In this document: positions 10,501 to 20,092 of the stretch, in pieces
How positions within the stretch are numbered: the stretch's first letter is position 1
Layout: the number at the start of each line of letters is the position of its first letter
Assembly (NCBI GenBank): GCA_016714025.1
Contig: JADJOB010000001.1
Span: 558,001-622,000 of the forward strand
Reading direction: 5' to 3'
Length of the DNA: 64,000 bases
Source of the DNA: Saprospiraceae bacterium
GTDB lineage: Bacteria; Bacteroidota; Bacteroidia; Chitinophagales; Saprospiraceae
Position numbers and translations under genes: made by a program
The notes under the pieces: model-generated
The model's database searches: none
Told to the model about the DNA's origin: nothing
The model's input: the letters and a program-made list of their open reading frames with translations, nothing else

Positions 10501-11592
10501 ACGTACCGGTCCACCGCAACTATCAAATACAACAGCCGGAGGGATGACTACTGTAGATTGACATTTATATCCACCATCAGTAGTAGCATCAAAATCATAC
10601 GGTGCATGCACATAAGGTGCTTCCCGATCGACAATTTCAAGAATCTGAATACAAATCCGAACGCGTTCGGTATTGCACCACCATTCTCGAATGGTCCACA
10701 TACGCATGTATTTATGCACACAACCTATTATTCCTAGATCGATGTCTTCATACGTAACAGCAATATTGCAATAGATATCACGCACCGGCCACAGATCAAT
10801 AGTCTGAGTAGTCACCGGATTTTTTGTTACGGTATCTGTGTATGTTGGAACTCCTGTATAGCTCGGGTCGGGATGGCCATTCTTATCGAGTGGGATTCTG
10901 TTATAATAAATATCTTTACAAGAAATCGGACAATTGTTAGCAAGCGTCCAGTTTTTTGGACAATTTACTTTTGCAGTATCAAACCTTCTTAAATAGGTTG
11001 TATCAGCACATACTGCTGATTTGTTGCCGCTTTTATCATAAGCAACATACTTCCTGATTACTTCCTTAATAACATTTTCATTACAAGTAATTGGAGTGAT
11101 AATTTCATCCACTAAGACGATTTTATCAAATGCACAATTATCATAAGCATACGGTATGTAAGCTGATGCGACAAAACAAGGAATGGTATCCAAGGTGCAT
11201 TCAACTACTGGCGGTAGCTTATCTTCAATTTTGGCGTAACCCCAACAACGATTACCGGATATATTATCCGTTACTTCAACTTTCAATGTTTCACCAATGT
11301 ATAAACCAGTAACAACAGGCGAACCTGGAATTAACTTGTCATACTTTAATACACGAACACTGAATTGACCATTTCTACAACTTGTAAATGTATCATTCAG
11401 CATCATTGCCGGTGTAATTGTTGCCTGACAATTTTGATCCAGTGAAACCTGAATTAAACCATTACAAGCAAGTGAACATTGGGCGTTTAGCGAACTGGTA
11501 TGAAGCGTCGAAACCAGCCACAAAAGGCAGATAGAAAATATTTGAAAACTTTTTAATCTGCGGAAGTCAAACGTAATATTCGTTTTCTCCAT
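7510..11592 (-). CDS. Giant HYR-like surface protein A: dockerin + cohesin-like + T9SS type A
   Basis: A 1360-aa secreted protein. The signal peptide is about 1-38 (ending SSLNAQ). A Cys-rich N module follows (LACNGLIQVSLDQNC), shared with four paralogues in this window. Several HYR/Ig-like modules come next, including 408-512 (AVCDKETVV...FCCEDVGK...CMVQVEVQDK) and one around 693 (RKWKALDWC). A carboxypeptidase-regulatory-like unit lies at about 935-985. A dockerin-like pair follows at about 1003-1060 (VTTSDIVKIQRHILG, then ADVNNDKKITTKD, whose D/N/D/T/D pattern fits a calcium loop). A cohesin-like sandwich spans about 1134-1263 (VGYQFTLKYDPSRLEFEGV). The T9SS type A tail is about 1272-1360 (NQPNPFSDFTTIGFEL...KRMIVIK). 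The function is inferred to be adhesive or scaffolding. It has its own promoter and terminator. Confidence 0.88.
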   Translation of the reverse strand: MEKTNITFDFRRLKSFQIFSICLLWLVSTLHTSSLNAQCSLACNGLIQVSLDQNCQATITPAMMLNDTFTSCRNGQFSVRVLKYDKLIPGSPVVTGLYIGETLKVEVTDNISGNRCWGYAKIEDKLPPVVECTLDTIPCFVASAYIPYAYDNCAFDKIVLVDEIITPITCNENVIKEVIRKYVAYDKSGNKSAVCADTTYLRRFDTAKVNCPKNWTLANNCPISCKDIYYNRIPLDKNGHPDPSYTGVPTYTDTVTKNPVTTQTIDLWPVRDIYCNIAVTYEDIDLGIIGCVHKYMRMWTIREWWCNTERVRICIQILEIVDREAPYVHAPYDFDATTDGGYKCQSTVVIPPAVVFDSCGGPVRVDVVYPGGILSNKNGGVVVLPVGDNVIEYRVYDQCYNSSSDVMTVHVLDKTAPVAVCDKETVVSLSIYGTTHVYAKTFDDGSYDDCHIDSFLVRRMDNGAPCGQNVWWFRPYVEFCCEDVGKSITVVFRAKDKHGNYNDCMVQVEVQDKIKPTCYAPIDLTVACDFHFDIKDLSIFGLIQTDSAYFNNKRSITFKEYNGLSKTINFHDGFAHDNCDFTIEHSAVDNRTQCNVGTIVRTWVVKDKNGSDTCRQVITFFNYSPYDFKDIWWPADTTLYMCLDLAALTPEVLNSKPILHNEDKCDLVGLSSEDHVFRIVQGADACYKIIRKWKALDWCQGYYDQTGFHYPFAVHEQIIKIHNLDDPLVNVIPTTDTTVCTLDSCTNGYISLLGFGSDLCTPGNELAWEYLIDYYNNGTFDVVRSGVGDEIDASGRYPLGKHKIKYVFEDRCGNKTAVEKLFTIINCKAPTPYCINGVSIDLMPVDTNRDGKIDWGMIEVWASDVDLGSYGACKNPIVLSFSSDTNIRSRVFDCRHLGQQTVELWVTDRLTGNQAFCRTFIEIQDNNKACGRTFTGGTINGLISNNTDNNSMNDVEVLLVDNATPSKQIMSNIRTIADGKFAFANMPFTNGNYSVAPGKNNDPLNGVTTSDIVKIQRHILGIETLTSPYKIIAADVNNDKKITTKDITDLRRLILGVTDRFANNESWAFIDAKYNFINSDENVLGETYPRTYTISPFNKDVNGIDFKGVKIGDVSGNASAGLNAGISSRTGSNEILFIADDREFAKSQAVDIPVFIEKKANLVGYQFTLKYDPSRLEFEGVEAGLSNINLDNLGLSRSNDGYISFSWNSNKNIEFNESEAIFTLKFSALSQGQVSNVLQLNSIITSALAFSTEAEDMDISLGFRNSKGVIESNSGLILYQNQPNPFSDFTTIGFELSQAAPATLTIYDLNSKVLFKSDLKAVKGYNSIEIANAQLGVTGVLFYQIDAAGFTATKRMIVIK

Positions 11593-12124
11593 GAGATCCT
11601 CTATTTAATTGTTAAAAAATAAGTAATACGTAGTTAGTCCCCATGCAATGCGCACAGGTGAAAAAATCCTTCAGAGAACCTGTATGAAAAGTTTATTAAA
11701 ATAGAATAAACCTAAATACAGAATAGAAGGTCTAGAATCATTGTTGGGTTGAGAAAAAAATACGCGCTAAAACGTATGCTTTAAAGAGAGGATCTTTATT
11801 ATTTCTGGGGTTGGAAAGACAATTTCCACAACAAAGGTAGAAATTATATTCAAACTTACAACTATTTGTTAATTATTTTTTTTCAAGCAATTACAAATAG
11901 CTATTTGTTGTAATACAATGGCAAAGGTATTTGATAGATATAGATTTTATATACCCAAATATGGTGATATTTAATATTATTAATATATATTATGTATATA
12001 TTATTATTAATCAATATTTTATGATTAATAATATTTACTTATGCGTTTCCTGGCAGTGGGGTATGCGTTTTTGGAATGGGAACCCCATTTTTCTGATTTA
12101 TATCCTAGTTTTGATGCTCCTTGG
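11593..12124. other. Intergenic: long leader and promoter of protein A gene
   Basis: Between the starts and ends of two giant genes. It holds a promoter at 11832-11861, implying a 5' leader of roughly 230 nt for the 7510-11592 gene. A second -7-like CAAAGGTA lies at 11922-11929, without a matching -33. A nearly pure AT stretch with overlapping inverted repeats runs from about 11940 to 12030. No terminator is seen for the 12125-15904 gene. Confidence 0.6.
11832..11861 (-). promoter_or_regulatory. Bacteroidota-type sigma promoter for protein A gene
   Basis: On the minus strand TTG (11859-11861), a 19-bp spacer and TACCTTTG (11832-11839) exactly fit TTG-N19-TAnnTTTG. Transcription would run toward the ATG at 11592. 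Confidence 0.7.
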
Positions 12125-15100
12125 CTATTCTACATAGATAATCTTTCCGTTGTAGCTGTTTTGATTATCTCTTATGGAATAAATATATGTCCCAATTTGA
12201 GGTAATTCTTTAGATTCTAATATAAATCCATTCGAGCCTTTTTGAATTGCCAGCTTTCTTTCAAGTACTAACTTTCCGGTCAGATCATATAAGCTAAATG
12301 TTCCGGTCTGCGCTGCTTTTGAATTAAAGCCTATCCAAATTCTATCCTTAAATGGATTTGGATCAATTTGCCAATCTGTCAAAGGCTCATTGCTATCGAA
12401 TACATCTCCATAATTCAAATTGACTTTTAATGGCACATCTGAACTGGGATAAATTTCATTTCTTTCCTGAATATTTAATTGTATACTATTTGAAACAGTA
12501 TTCTTTTTTTGTGCCTTAAATACCAGACGGATTAGTTTATTCGCTTTGGTTGCTGGCTTTGAATCGGAGTGAATCACAACAAAGCGTAGATTCTTACCAT
12601 CATACACATACTCATCCTGATGCAATGCCCTCCCGGTTTCTGCACTTAAAAATTCATCAATTCTATAAAGCTCTAAGGAGCTTGCATCTAAATTTAAAGC
12701 AATTTGTATGCCTTCAACTTCCATTTCTTTCTTTAATCGAATATCCAGTTGGATTAACTCCCCTTCCTGATACGTTTTGTTGTCAATAATTAAATCAGTA
12801 TTTCGCAATCTGGATTCGAGTAATTGATAGGAATTAATACCACTGACATCTCCAACTTTAATAGCTTTAAAATTCACAACGGTATCCTGCCATCTTCCCT
12901 TCAATGAGATATTCTCGTCAATCAATTCTTCAAGTGGGTATTCAGGATCCTTAAATGTATAATTATCGCGAATAAATCTCCAGGATTTATTACCAGGTAC
13001 CGCATTGACTTTACCTAATATAATTTTACGCAACCAACTTATATCAGCTGTCGTAATTCTGCTATTGTGATCTACATCTGCTGCGATCCATTCCAAGGGC
13101 GAAGTAAATTCTTCAATGCCCAATATATGCCTTTGAATTTTTACTATGTCAAGGGTGCTTAAATCTTCCGGCCAATTTCTGTCTGATTGTGGCTTAATGA
13201 TATACTCTTGATTGGTGATAATATTATAAAATAAATAATTTCCTAAATCATCAGTTGCTACTTGCTTGTTACAACCTTCCAAGAATACTTCAACCTCTTT
13301 CATGGCTCCTTTGGTATGCGACTTGATGAGCCCACTTACGGATCCTATTCTGACTGTAGTTGTACAATAGAAGTTTGGATCCCGGACATGCACCTTTGCC
13401 GTACAACTTCCAACATTTCCTGACGAGTCTTTTACAAATACAGCAAAATCAAACGTATCCGGAATGGTTTGAAGATCTGCACAAGTAATGTATTTAATGG
13501 TATCATTAGGATTTGAGGCATTAAAGGAAATTTTTAACTGACTCGGAGCAGTACAATTGTCTACATAACTATTAAGCAAACCTCTGGCTGTCAATTGGAT
13601 GGTATCATTGGAATTCATATCTAAAAACAATACCTTGCAACTTATGCGTGGGTTCTCAAGATCCAATACAATGATTGTAGTGGTATCTTTAATACTTCCA
13701 CATGAATCTTTAGCTGTAAAAATGACATGCGTAGTTCCAACAGGATAAATTCCGCTGGCATTGGCGCCTCCGTTATTGAATGAATTAGTAATCGTTGCAA
13801 AACGAGTACATCCACTTAAACTTGCTGCTACAAGATTTACATATTTATAACAAGAATCCGGTCCGTTTGCAACGGTCGTATCTCTTGCCACACTTAACCT
13901 GGATCTTTTTAAACTAACAGAAATAATCCGCTGCGTATCCTTGACCGTTTCTTGCGTACACGCTGAATAAGCAGACCAAACCCGGTCTGTAATTTCACAA
14001 CTGTCTGCAGTAAACTGAAGTTGAAGGTCAGTATAACTAAAATAAACGCTATTGCAGGTATCCAGTGGATCTATTGGATTACCAAGTGCATTTGGGTTAT
14101 GACTTACACATTCTGGAACTATTGTATCTCTTGGCCAAATAATATCAGAAGAACTAAACCGGTAATTATTTAATATACTAATAATCTGAGTACAACTGCT
14201 ATCGGAACTACCATCTGGATAGGTCAAATAAAATTTACGATAGACTTCTCCGTTCTTACAACTATCTATTGCAAGACTATCCCTAAAAGTGCTTGTTATA
14301 GAATCCAAACAAGAAGTAACTACATAATAGGCACCTGTTTCACCCAAATCAGTATAATCTACTGAACAAGATATCGTGATATCATTTGGACAACTCGGGG
14401 GTGCGACCGGATTTTTATCCTGGACATAAATTTGAATCATACAGAAATTCATATTTCCACTACAATCTGTTGCTTTCAAAACCAACATAATCGTATCCCG
14501 AATGTCTTCACAACAAAAATGGACTTCATCACTATACAAGGTATCTTGTGGGTAACCGCATGAAGCAGTCATTCTTCTAATTAATACGGTATCAATACAA
14601 CAATTGTCTGTAACCAAGCCTCTTGAAGCAACATGTTCTGCAGACAATATTACCTGCCCTCGAGGGTCTAATGACACAACCAATGCAGGTGGGCACACCA
14701 ATGATGGTGTAATCCGGTCTTTTACCCAGATATATGAAGTACATGTATCCGAATTGCCACATGGATCAATTGCTATATAATTTAAACTGTGCTTACCAGA
14801 ATCAAGTAAAATGCTTTGACCGGGTCTCAATAAAATACTGCTATCTAATCGAACAACAAGTATCAACAAATTGGAAGGACTGCATGCATCACTGGCATTA
14901 AAAACAGGAATGGTGTAATTTACTTTACAACTTGCATACCCTGAAAATAAGATCGTATCTTTTGGGCATATCACATCAGGTCTGGTGGTATCTGATACAA
15001 GTATTTCCTGAGTTTGCGAACGAATGGCTTGCGTACACCAATCCATCACTGACCAAAGTCTTCTGATTTTCATCATTCCACCACAAACTATTATTGAATC

Positions 15101-15904
15101 ATCTACATGTGTTACCAATAAATTACATAAATGACTAACGGTATCACCAAACATTAATGGTACACCGGTTGCACTTAAATCAGGATTAGGACAATACACC
15201 GTATCATTAACCGGAAAACTTACACTGTCTACGGATGCTTTCTTAAAATAAATATCCTGTATACATACATTTGTATTTCCATAATTATCAATTGCCGTCC
15301 ATTTTAAATGAACTACTGCCGAATAACGTGTATTTGAACAATCAAATAAACTCAGTGTAAGATCGTAGTATCGATCAACATCCTGATCGCAGTTATCTGT
15401 AATTTGTACGAATGGTGAATAATCAAATGTAAATGGGTCATTTGCACATGAAATGGTATCAGCAATACATGTAATTACCGGTTTTAATTTATCCTCAACC
15501 TGTATTTGCGTCCAACACATCATCCCATTGGTTGTGTCAATGACCGTTGCTGATAGCTTTTTACCTATGTCATTGCATGTAACAAGATTACTATTCGTTT
15601 GATTAATTATAACTTTAAATCCATTATAGGATGGATAATAACCCACTAGCAACATTTGAGGGGTCAATAAAGCTTTGCCAAGTGAGTCCAAAGATATTTG
15701 CAAATTCCCTATGCAAGTTATGGCTTGGGCATCGACAGATTGCACTGATAATGGTTTTTCTAATCTGTCTGTTGAAGGCCAATCTTCTGGAATGGCCTTC
15801 AAGTCTAAACAGAGTAATAAACCGGAATAAATGAATAGTGTCTTAATACGTTGTACACTTTTCAAAAATTTTGGGATGGGATTTATTAAAAATGTAGTTT
15901 TCAT
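12125..15904 (-). CDS. Giant HYR-like surface protein B: dockerin + cohesin-like + T9SS type A
   Basis: About 1259 aa if started at the ATG at 15904, which opens a good signal peptide (MKTTFLINPIPKF..., hydrophobic LFIYSGLLLCL). An upstream in-frame ATG at 15949 would overlap the preceding gene by 11 bp and put 15 extra residues before the signal, so I prefer 15904. Order: N module (ITCIGNLQISLD), Cys-rich HYR-like modules, regulatory-like unit about 852-905 (SGLIKSHTKGAMKEVEVFLEG), dockerin-like pair about 912-970 (DIVKIQRHILG; ADVDHNSRITTAD), cohesin-like domain about 1034-1162, and a T9SS type A tail from about 1176 (IDPNPFKDRIWIGF). It lies 34 bp downstream of protein C's gene and is probably co-transcribed. 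Sequence is noticeably more AT-rich than protein D. Confidence 0.85.
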   Translation of the reverse strand: MKTTFLINPIPKFLKSVQRIKTLFIYSGLLLCLDLKAIPEDWPSTDRLEKPLSVQSVDAQAITCIGNLQISLDSLGKALLTPQMLLVGYYPSYNGFKVIINQTNSNLVTCNDIGKKLSATVIDTTNGMMCWTQIQVEDKLKPVITCIADTISCANDPFTFDYSPFVQITDNCDQDVDRYYDLTLSLFDCSNTRYSAVVHLKWTAIDNYGNTNVCIQDIYFKKASVDSVSFPVNDTVYCPNPDLSATGVPLMFGDTVSHLCNLLVTHVDDSIIVCGGMMKIRRLWSVMDWCTQAIRSQTQEILVSDTTRPDVICPKDTILFSGYASCKVNYTIPVFNASDACSPSNLLILVVRLDSSILLRPGQSILLDSGKHSLNYIAIDPCGNSDTCTSYIWVKDRITPSLVCPPALVVSLDPRGQVILSAEHVASRGLVTDNCCIDTVLIRRMTASCGYPQDTLYSDEVHFCCEDIRDTIMLVLKATDCSGNMNFCMIQIYVQDKNPVAPPSCPNDITISCSVDYTDLGETGAYYVVTSCLDSITSTFRDSLAIDSCKNGEVYRKFYLTYPDGSSDSSCTQIISILNNYRFSSSDIIWPRDTIVPECVSHNPNALGNPIDPLDTCNSVYFSYTDLQLQFTADSCEITDRVWSAYSACTQETVKDTQRIISVSLKRSRLSVARDTTVANGPDSCYKYVNLVAASLSGCTRFATITNSFNNGGANASGIYPVGTTHVIFTAKDSCGSIKDTTTIIVLDLENPRISCKVLFLDMNSNDTIQLTARGLLNSYVDNCTAPSQLKISFNASNPNDTIKYITCADLQTIPDTFDFAVFVKDSSGNVGSCTAKVHVRDPNFYCTTTVRIGSVSGLIKSHTKGAMKEVEVFLEGCNKQVATDDLGNYLFYNIITNQEYIIKPQSDRNWPEDLSTLDIVKIQRHILGIEEFTSPLEWIAADVDHNSRITTADISWLRKIILGKVNAVPGNKSWRFIRDNYTFKDPEYPLEELIDENISLKGRWQDTVVNFKAIKVGDVSGINSYQLLESRLRNTDLIIDNKTYQEGELIQLDIRLKKEMEVEGIQIALNLDASSLELYRIDEFLSAETGRALHQDEYVYDGKNLRFVVIHSDSKPATKANKLIRLVFKAQKKNTVSNSIQLNIQERNEIYPSSDVPLKVNLNYGDVFDSNEPLTDWQIDPNPFKDRIWIGFNSKAAQTGTFSLYDLTGKLVLERKLAIQKGSNGFILESKELPQIGTYIYSIRDNQNSYNGKIIYVE

Positions 15905-15938
15905 AATTTGCAATTTATCAATTGACGAAAAACAACTA

Positions 15939-18900
15939 TTATTCAGCAACTATTTTATAGTAATTAGAGAATGATTTATTTGAAATTTTTACCAGGTATA
16001 CTCCTTTATTTAAAATGTTTTTATCGTTAAACTCAATTGTTTCAAAAATATCCTGGATATTAAATTTTCTGCTTTCAACACGATTTCCTGTTACATCAAA
16101 AAGTTCTATTAATACTTCTGAGTTTTCAAAATGCTTCAAGTTTACAAACAATCTATCCGTGATTGGATTGGGATATAATGCTACTTCTGCTTTATCTTCA
16201 ATCAAATTATAGTATAGATTGTCAATGTGTATGGTGGTATTTAATCCATATACTTCATTTAAGAAAAATTCGTTCAACTTTAAATTTGCCTGACAGTGTT
16301 GTTGTTCGTTATTTATTGGAATACGTATAATAAATTCAGGCGACAACGGATTAACGGATGCATATGAAACTTTTACCGTATTTCCTGAAATTTGATAATT
16401 GGATTCATTAAAATCCTGAAGGCTAGACTCCAATTTCGTCGCAAAGTCAGCACAAATATTTTTTACATTTAACTCAAATTGAAATCCATAAATTAATTCC
16501 TTCCACAAAGGATAAATTTCTATATAGCCTGGTGTTGTAACTACATTAAATCCAGTGGATGAAGGATACTTTGGATTTAAATTGGAGCTTTGATAACTTT
16601 GATTAACATCTCCCAATTTAATGGCAATAAAATCCAAATGCTGCATATCATTGCTGGCAATTTCCTGAATCTCTAAACTGGCATCCAATTCTTCAAATGG
16701 ATCATTTGGGTTTATAAATTTGTAGTCTTTATTTATAAAATGATAGGTTTTGTGCGAAGGAAATTCAGTGACTCTTCCTAAAATTAAATTACGGATGTAT
16801 GCTACATCTTTTGTTGATATTGATTTACTCAAATCTACATCAGCTGCGAGTAAATCTTCAACTTCTTCAAGTAATTCAATTCCTAAAATATGCCTTTGGA
16901 TTTTAATAATATCAGCTGTTGAAATGCCGGAAGGATCTGCTTGACTAGAAACCATTCCTAATTTGAAAATTTTATTTGCTGGAATATTGCTAAAGGAATA
17001 GTACCCGTTTTTATCTGCTGCAACTCCGTATGCCTTGCTATCAACAATTAAATTAGCTGATGCAGATTTAACAAGTTGATTAGTTTTAGTTTGTACCAAA
17101 CCTGAAATGCTTACGTTTTGAAGACTGGTTGGGCACAAATTATTAACATCATCAATCACTATAAATGTTGTTACATTATTTACATTTCCTTCTAAATCCC
17201 ATACATATAAATGGATATCGCGTTTACCAATACTGTCACAGGTAAAAATGCGCAGTGTATCATTTATGTCCTGTGAAAATGAAAATCGCAAATCAGAATC
17301 AGAAGTACAATTATCTGTGCTTTTTAAATTAAAACTTCTTGCGGTAATTGATACCATAGGGCCGGCTGCCATTTGAATCAAACTACTGGATAGTCCGAAA
17401 ATCGCAGTTGCTGTTGGCGCTTTTCCATCTCGAACCTCGATGACGGTCTTTAAGATACCTGTATTATGACATGAATCATTCGCATAAAAACAAATCAAAT
17501 GCCTGCCTAATGGGTACATGCCACTGGCATTATTCCCATTTTGTTGAACATCAATTTGTCCGTCTCCATTAAAATCAATGGTATAATGTAAGGTCAAATT
17601 GGAGGTTGATCCGCAATCAGATGCAATAATATTTGGTAAGATTACTTGTCCTGGTTGACAAGCAGGAGTCTGAATAAAAACAAGTGTATCCACGAGTCCT
17701 GTCAATACAGGAGCAACGGTATCCATTATTTTAATCTCCTGTATGTAAGAATAATATCCATTCGCCGCAATGTTAGGATTCGGTTTAAGATTTGGATTGT
17801 ATTGACACCAGTCAATAACATACCAATACCTTAAAATTTTTGCACAAACACCCCCTCTGTCAAAATTGTATTTTTCATCTTTCTTGGATGTTTGGACGTT
17901 GGCACATGCATCTTCGTTTATAATTGGTATTCCCGCATTGATGGTATCTGAATCTATGCGACATGCAAATACAATTTTATGTTCTGGCCATTTGAGTTGA
18001 TTTGGATCTAAGCCATTAAATGTTTTTGTTTTTAATACGGTAATTATTTGGGTACATGAACTTTGTTGCCTGTGAATATCTGTAGCAATAAATGTTCTTC
18101 TTATTTCACCAGAACCGCATGCATCCAATTGATTGTCAATAATTGTATCAATAGATAACAAGGCGCAATTATCACTTATAAAAGCACCCATTGTGAGCAA
18201 CACGCTGTCCAAATCTGCACCACAACTTACAGTTACATTATAAGGACAGGTAATATCGGGGGCAATTTTATCAAGTACAATTGCCTCTATCATACAGTCT
18301 ACATAATGTCCGCGATGCAAAGAATCTGAAACAGGACCATCACCTGGATAGACATCATAAACTCTTAAAATTACCCGGATACTAGATGAATCAACATCCT
18401 GACAGCAAAAACGAATCTTATCATCAAAATGATTTGCCGGATTCCCTGGATTTGAACATGAGTAACCGGATGGATTAAACATCCGTTTAATTTTGAAATA
18501 CACATGACCACAATTATCAGTAGAACCTGCATCAAAAACTGTTGCAGGTATATCTGCAAAGCCTGGACTTGGTAAATTAATTGTTTGTTGTGGGTTGCAA
18601 ACTAAATTCGGTACTGAGGCATCGTAAACGGTTACATAAGTAGAATCTCTGCCTGACATTCCACAATGATCAGTAACCGTATATACCACTTTGTAAACAC
18701 CCGTAGCAAAAAACAGGATTCCTCCATTAGTATTTAAAGCAGTAAAAACATTGGAAGTTGTATATGTAATCGCGGTTGGACAAGCACCTGAATAATTCAC
18801 ACTTGCCGCAGGCATATTAAACAGGGTATCACATGCTTGAGGCCTCTTTATTTGAATGGTAATATCCGGCGGAGCCACCAATTGAAAATTCAAACTCGGC

Positions 18901-19028
18901 GCGTTTTCTGCACGTGCACTCGAACTGTCCAGACCCCAACAAATTAAGCAGGCAATCAGGACAGTCCGACAGGATGAATTACTAAAAAAACAAAGCCAAT
19001 AGGCTGCTAAAGAGTTTACGGTGCACAT
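15939..19028 (-). CDS. HYR-like surface protein C: shortest paralogue, dockerin + degenerate cohesin-like + T9SS type A
   Basis: A 1029-aa protein with an unusual Cys-containing signal-like N-terminus (hydrophobic TVLIACLICWGL, likely cleavage near SARAEN). It lacks the N module found in the other five and begins directly with an HYR-like unit (ACDTLFNMPAASVNYSG). The conserved FCCQDV...CMIEAIVLDK module lies around 140-250. A regulatory-like unit spans about 635-690. The dockerin-like pair is at about 695-753 (DIIKIQRHILG; ADVDLSKSISTKD). A weak cohesin-like stretch occupies about 826-931 (YGFQFELNVKN). The T9SS type A tail runs from about 947 (ALYPNPITDRLFVNL). It is the first gene of a pair with protein B. 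It could be an N-terminally eroded duplicate. Confidence 0.83.
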   Translation of the reverse strand: MCTVNSLAAYWLCFFSNSSCRTVLIACLICWGLDSSSARAENAPSLNFQLVAPPDITIQIKRPQACDTLFNMPAASVNYSGACPTAITYTTSNVFTALNTNGGILFFATGVYKVVYTVTDHCGMSGRDSTYVTVYDASVPNLVCNPQQTINLPSPGFADIPATVFDAGSTDNCGHVYFKIKRMFNPSGYSCSNPGNPANHFDDKIRFCCQDVDSSSIRVILRVYDVYPGDGPVSDSLHRGHYVDCMIEAIVLDKIAPDITCPYNVTVSCGADLDSVLLTMGAFISDNCALLSIDTIIDNQLDACGSGEIRRTFIATDIHRQQSSCTQIITVLKTKTFNGLDPNQLKWPEHKIVFACRIDSDTINAGIPIINEDACANVQTSKKDEKYNFDRGGVCAKILRYWYVIDWCQYNPNLKPNPNIAANGYYSYIQEIKIMDTVAPVLTGLVDTLVFIQTPACQPGQVILPNIIASDCGSTSNLTLHYTIDFNGDGQIDVQQNGNNASGMYPLGRHLICFYANDSCHNTGILKTVIEVRDGKAPTATAIFGLSSSLIQMAAGPMVSITARSFNLKSTDNCTSDSDLRFSFSQDINDTLRIFTCDSIGKRDIHLYVWDLEGNVNNVTTFIVIDDVNNLCPTSLQNVSISGLVQTKTNQLVKSASANLIVDSKAYGVAADKNGYYSFSNIPANKIFKLGMVSSQADPSGISTADIIKIQRHILGIELLEEVEDLLAADVDLSKSISTKDVAYIRNLILGRVTEFPSHKTYHFINKDYKFINPNDPFEELDASLEIQEIASNDMQHLDFIAIKLGDVNQSYQSSNLNPKYPSSTGFNVVTTPGYIEIYPLWKELIYGFQFELNVKNICADFATKLESSLQDFNESNYQISGNTVKVSYASVNPLSPEFIIRIPINNEQQHCQANLKLNEFFLNEVYGLNTTIHIDNLYYNLIEDKAEVALYPNPITDRLFVNLKHFENSEVLIELFDVTGNRVESRKFNIQDIFETIEFNDKNILNKGVYLVKISNKSFSNYYKIVAE

Positions 19029-19873
19029 ATACTTGTAATTTGCTAAATCCTAAATCAAGCTTATCCGGTTGGGAAAACCGAAGAAACCCTATGTCTTACC
19101 TGAATGGTCAATGTAAAATTTGAGGAATAAACCTCTGTGTGTAAGTCTGGAATACAGGCTACCGTATTGGGATTAAATTAAACTGTATGGGTGGGAGAAT
19201 CAGGGATGTTCAAATAAACTCACTAATGGAATTTATTTCATATTACAAAATTATATAATGTTTATTAGTCTGTAATACAATTGTTTGGGTATTTTTAATA
19301 TTTTTATTTCCTATATATAAACCAGGTTTCTAATTCGCTCATTTTTAATTAGTTATTGTTAGCAAATGCATATGGATCGAAATCATAAAACCTAATGTCA
19401 TAAGAATTTTAGCAGAATGAATCACATACATTCAATAATCAGGCATCATGAGAATGGGTGATTTTGCCATTTAGGCCTTTATGAACCAAGAATAAGGTTC
19501 TTACATTTTATTCGGTATTTAAAATCAATACCAAAGAAGGCTTTAGTAAAAGTAGCTTAGCATTTTCCTCAATACAGCATATTTCTAATTTGAACGCTTA
19601 AAGTTCCAATGTCCGGAAGTTTACTTTTCTAGAATTGCCCTTTGATTTTATTGTCTAATGCTCACAGGGTATGTTGTAGTGGACAATAGTTTTAAATTCT
19701 GCTAGCTCATTTGCAATTTGATTAGTAGAAAATTGAAAAACCTTCTTCAGCTAAATTTTTACTTGAAGTATAGTCTTGGTAACTTCTTTAAATCTCAAAC
19801 AAATTTTAATACTATTCCTGACTTTAGTAGATATCAAAGTTCAGGGATAATTTTTTGATTGGATCTACATTAT

Positions 19874-19907
19874 AAAAAAACCTCTTCCCGATCATTCGAG
19901 AAGAGGT
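19874..19907 (-). terminator. Second Rho-independent terminator downstream of protein D gene
   Basis: On the minus strand an 11-bp stem (ACCTCTTCTCG with CGGGAAGAGGT, one G-T pair), loop AATGAT, then seven T. It is a near copy of the hairpin 100 bp upstream. Confidence 0.85.
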
Positions 19908-19972
19908 GAAATAAAATTTGATTGAAGTATATTCTTAAGATAAGGTGGAAACCTAAAATCTGAGATTGCCAC

Positions 19973-20010
19973 AAAAAAAAAGCCCCCTCCCGATCACTCG
20001 AGAAGAGGCC
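19973..20010 (-). terminator. Rho-independent terminator of the 20093-26596 gene
   Basis: On the minus strand a stem of GCCTCTTCTCG with CGGGAGGGGGC (several G-T pairs), loop AGTGAT, then about nine T. Its CCATCCCAAAAAC flank matches the terminator at 7423-7464. Confidence 0.9.
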
Positions 20011-20092
20011 ATCCCAAAAACCGATTTAACTTTTTCTCAATCGTCGATAATATATCATCGCTAACTAAGAGGATTTTGGGAAAGTAGTGATC

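Larger units (their letters stand above)
19029..20092. other. 1-kb intergenic region with tandem terminators
   Basis: Longest gap in the window. It holds two related terminators (19874-19907 and 19973-20010) at its right side. The remaining roughly 840 bp contains no ORF of convincing length on either strand and no transposase motif or terminal repeat that I could see. It must hold the promoter of the protein C-B pair, but no clear TTG/TAnnTTTG pair was found. Confidence 0.55.

Noticed and set aside
15905..15949. Upstream start for protein B overlapping protein C
   Set aside because: The extra 15 residues precede a good signal peptide that begins at 15904; the shorter start is more natural.
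19029..19870. Possible decayed transposase or pseudogene in the 1-kb gap
   Set aside because: Minus-strand translation gives short frame-broken stretches with no motif I could assign, and there are no terminal inverted repeats.
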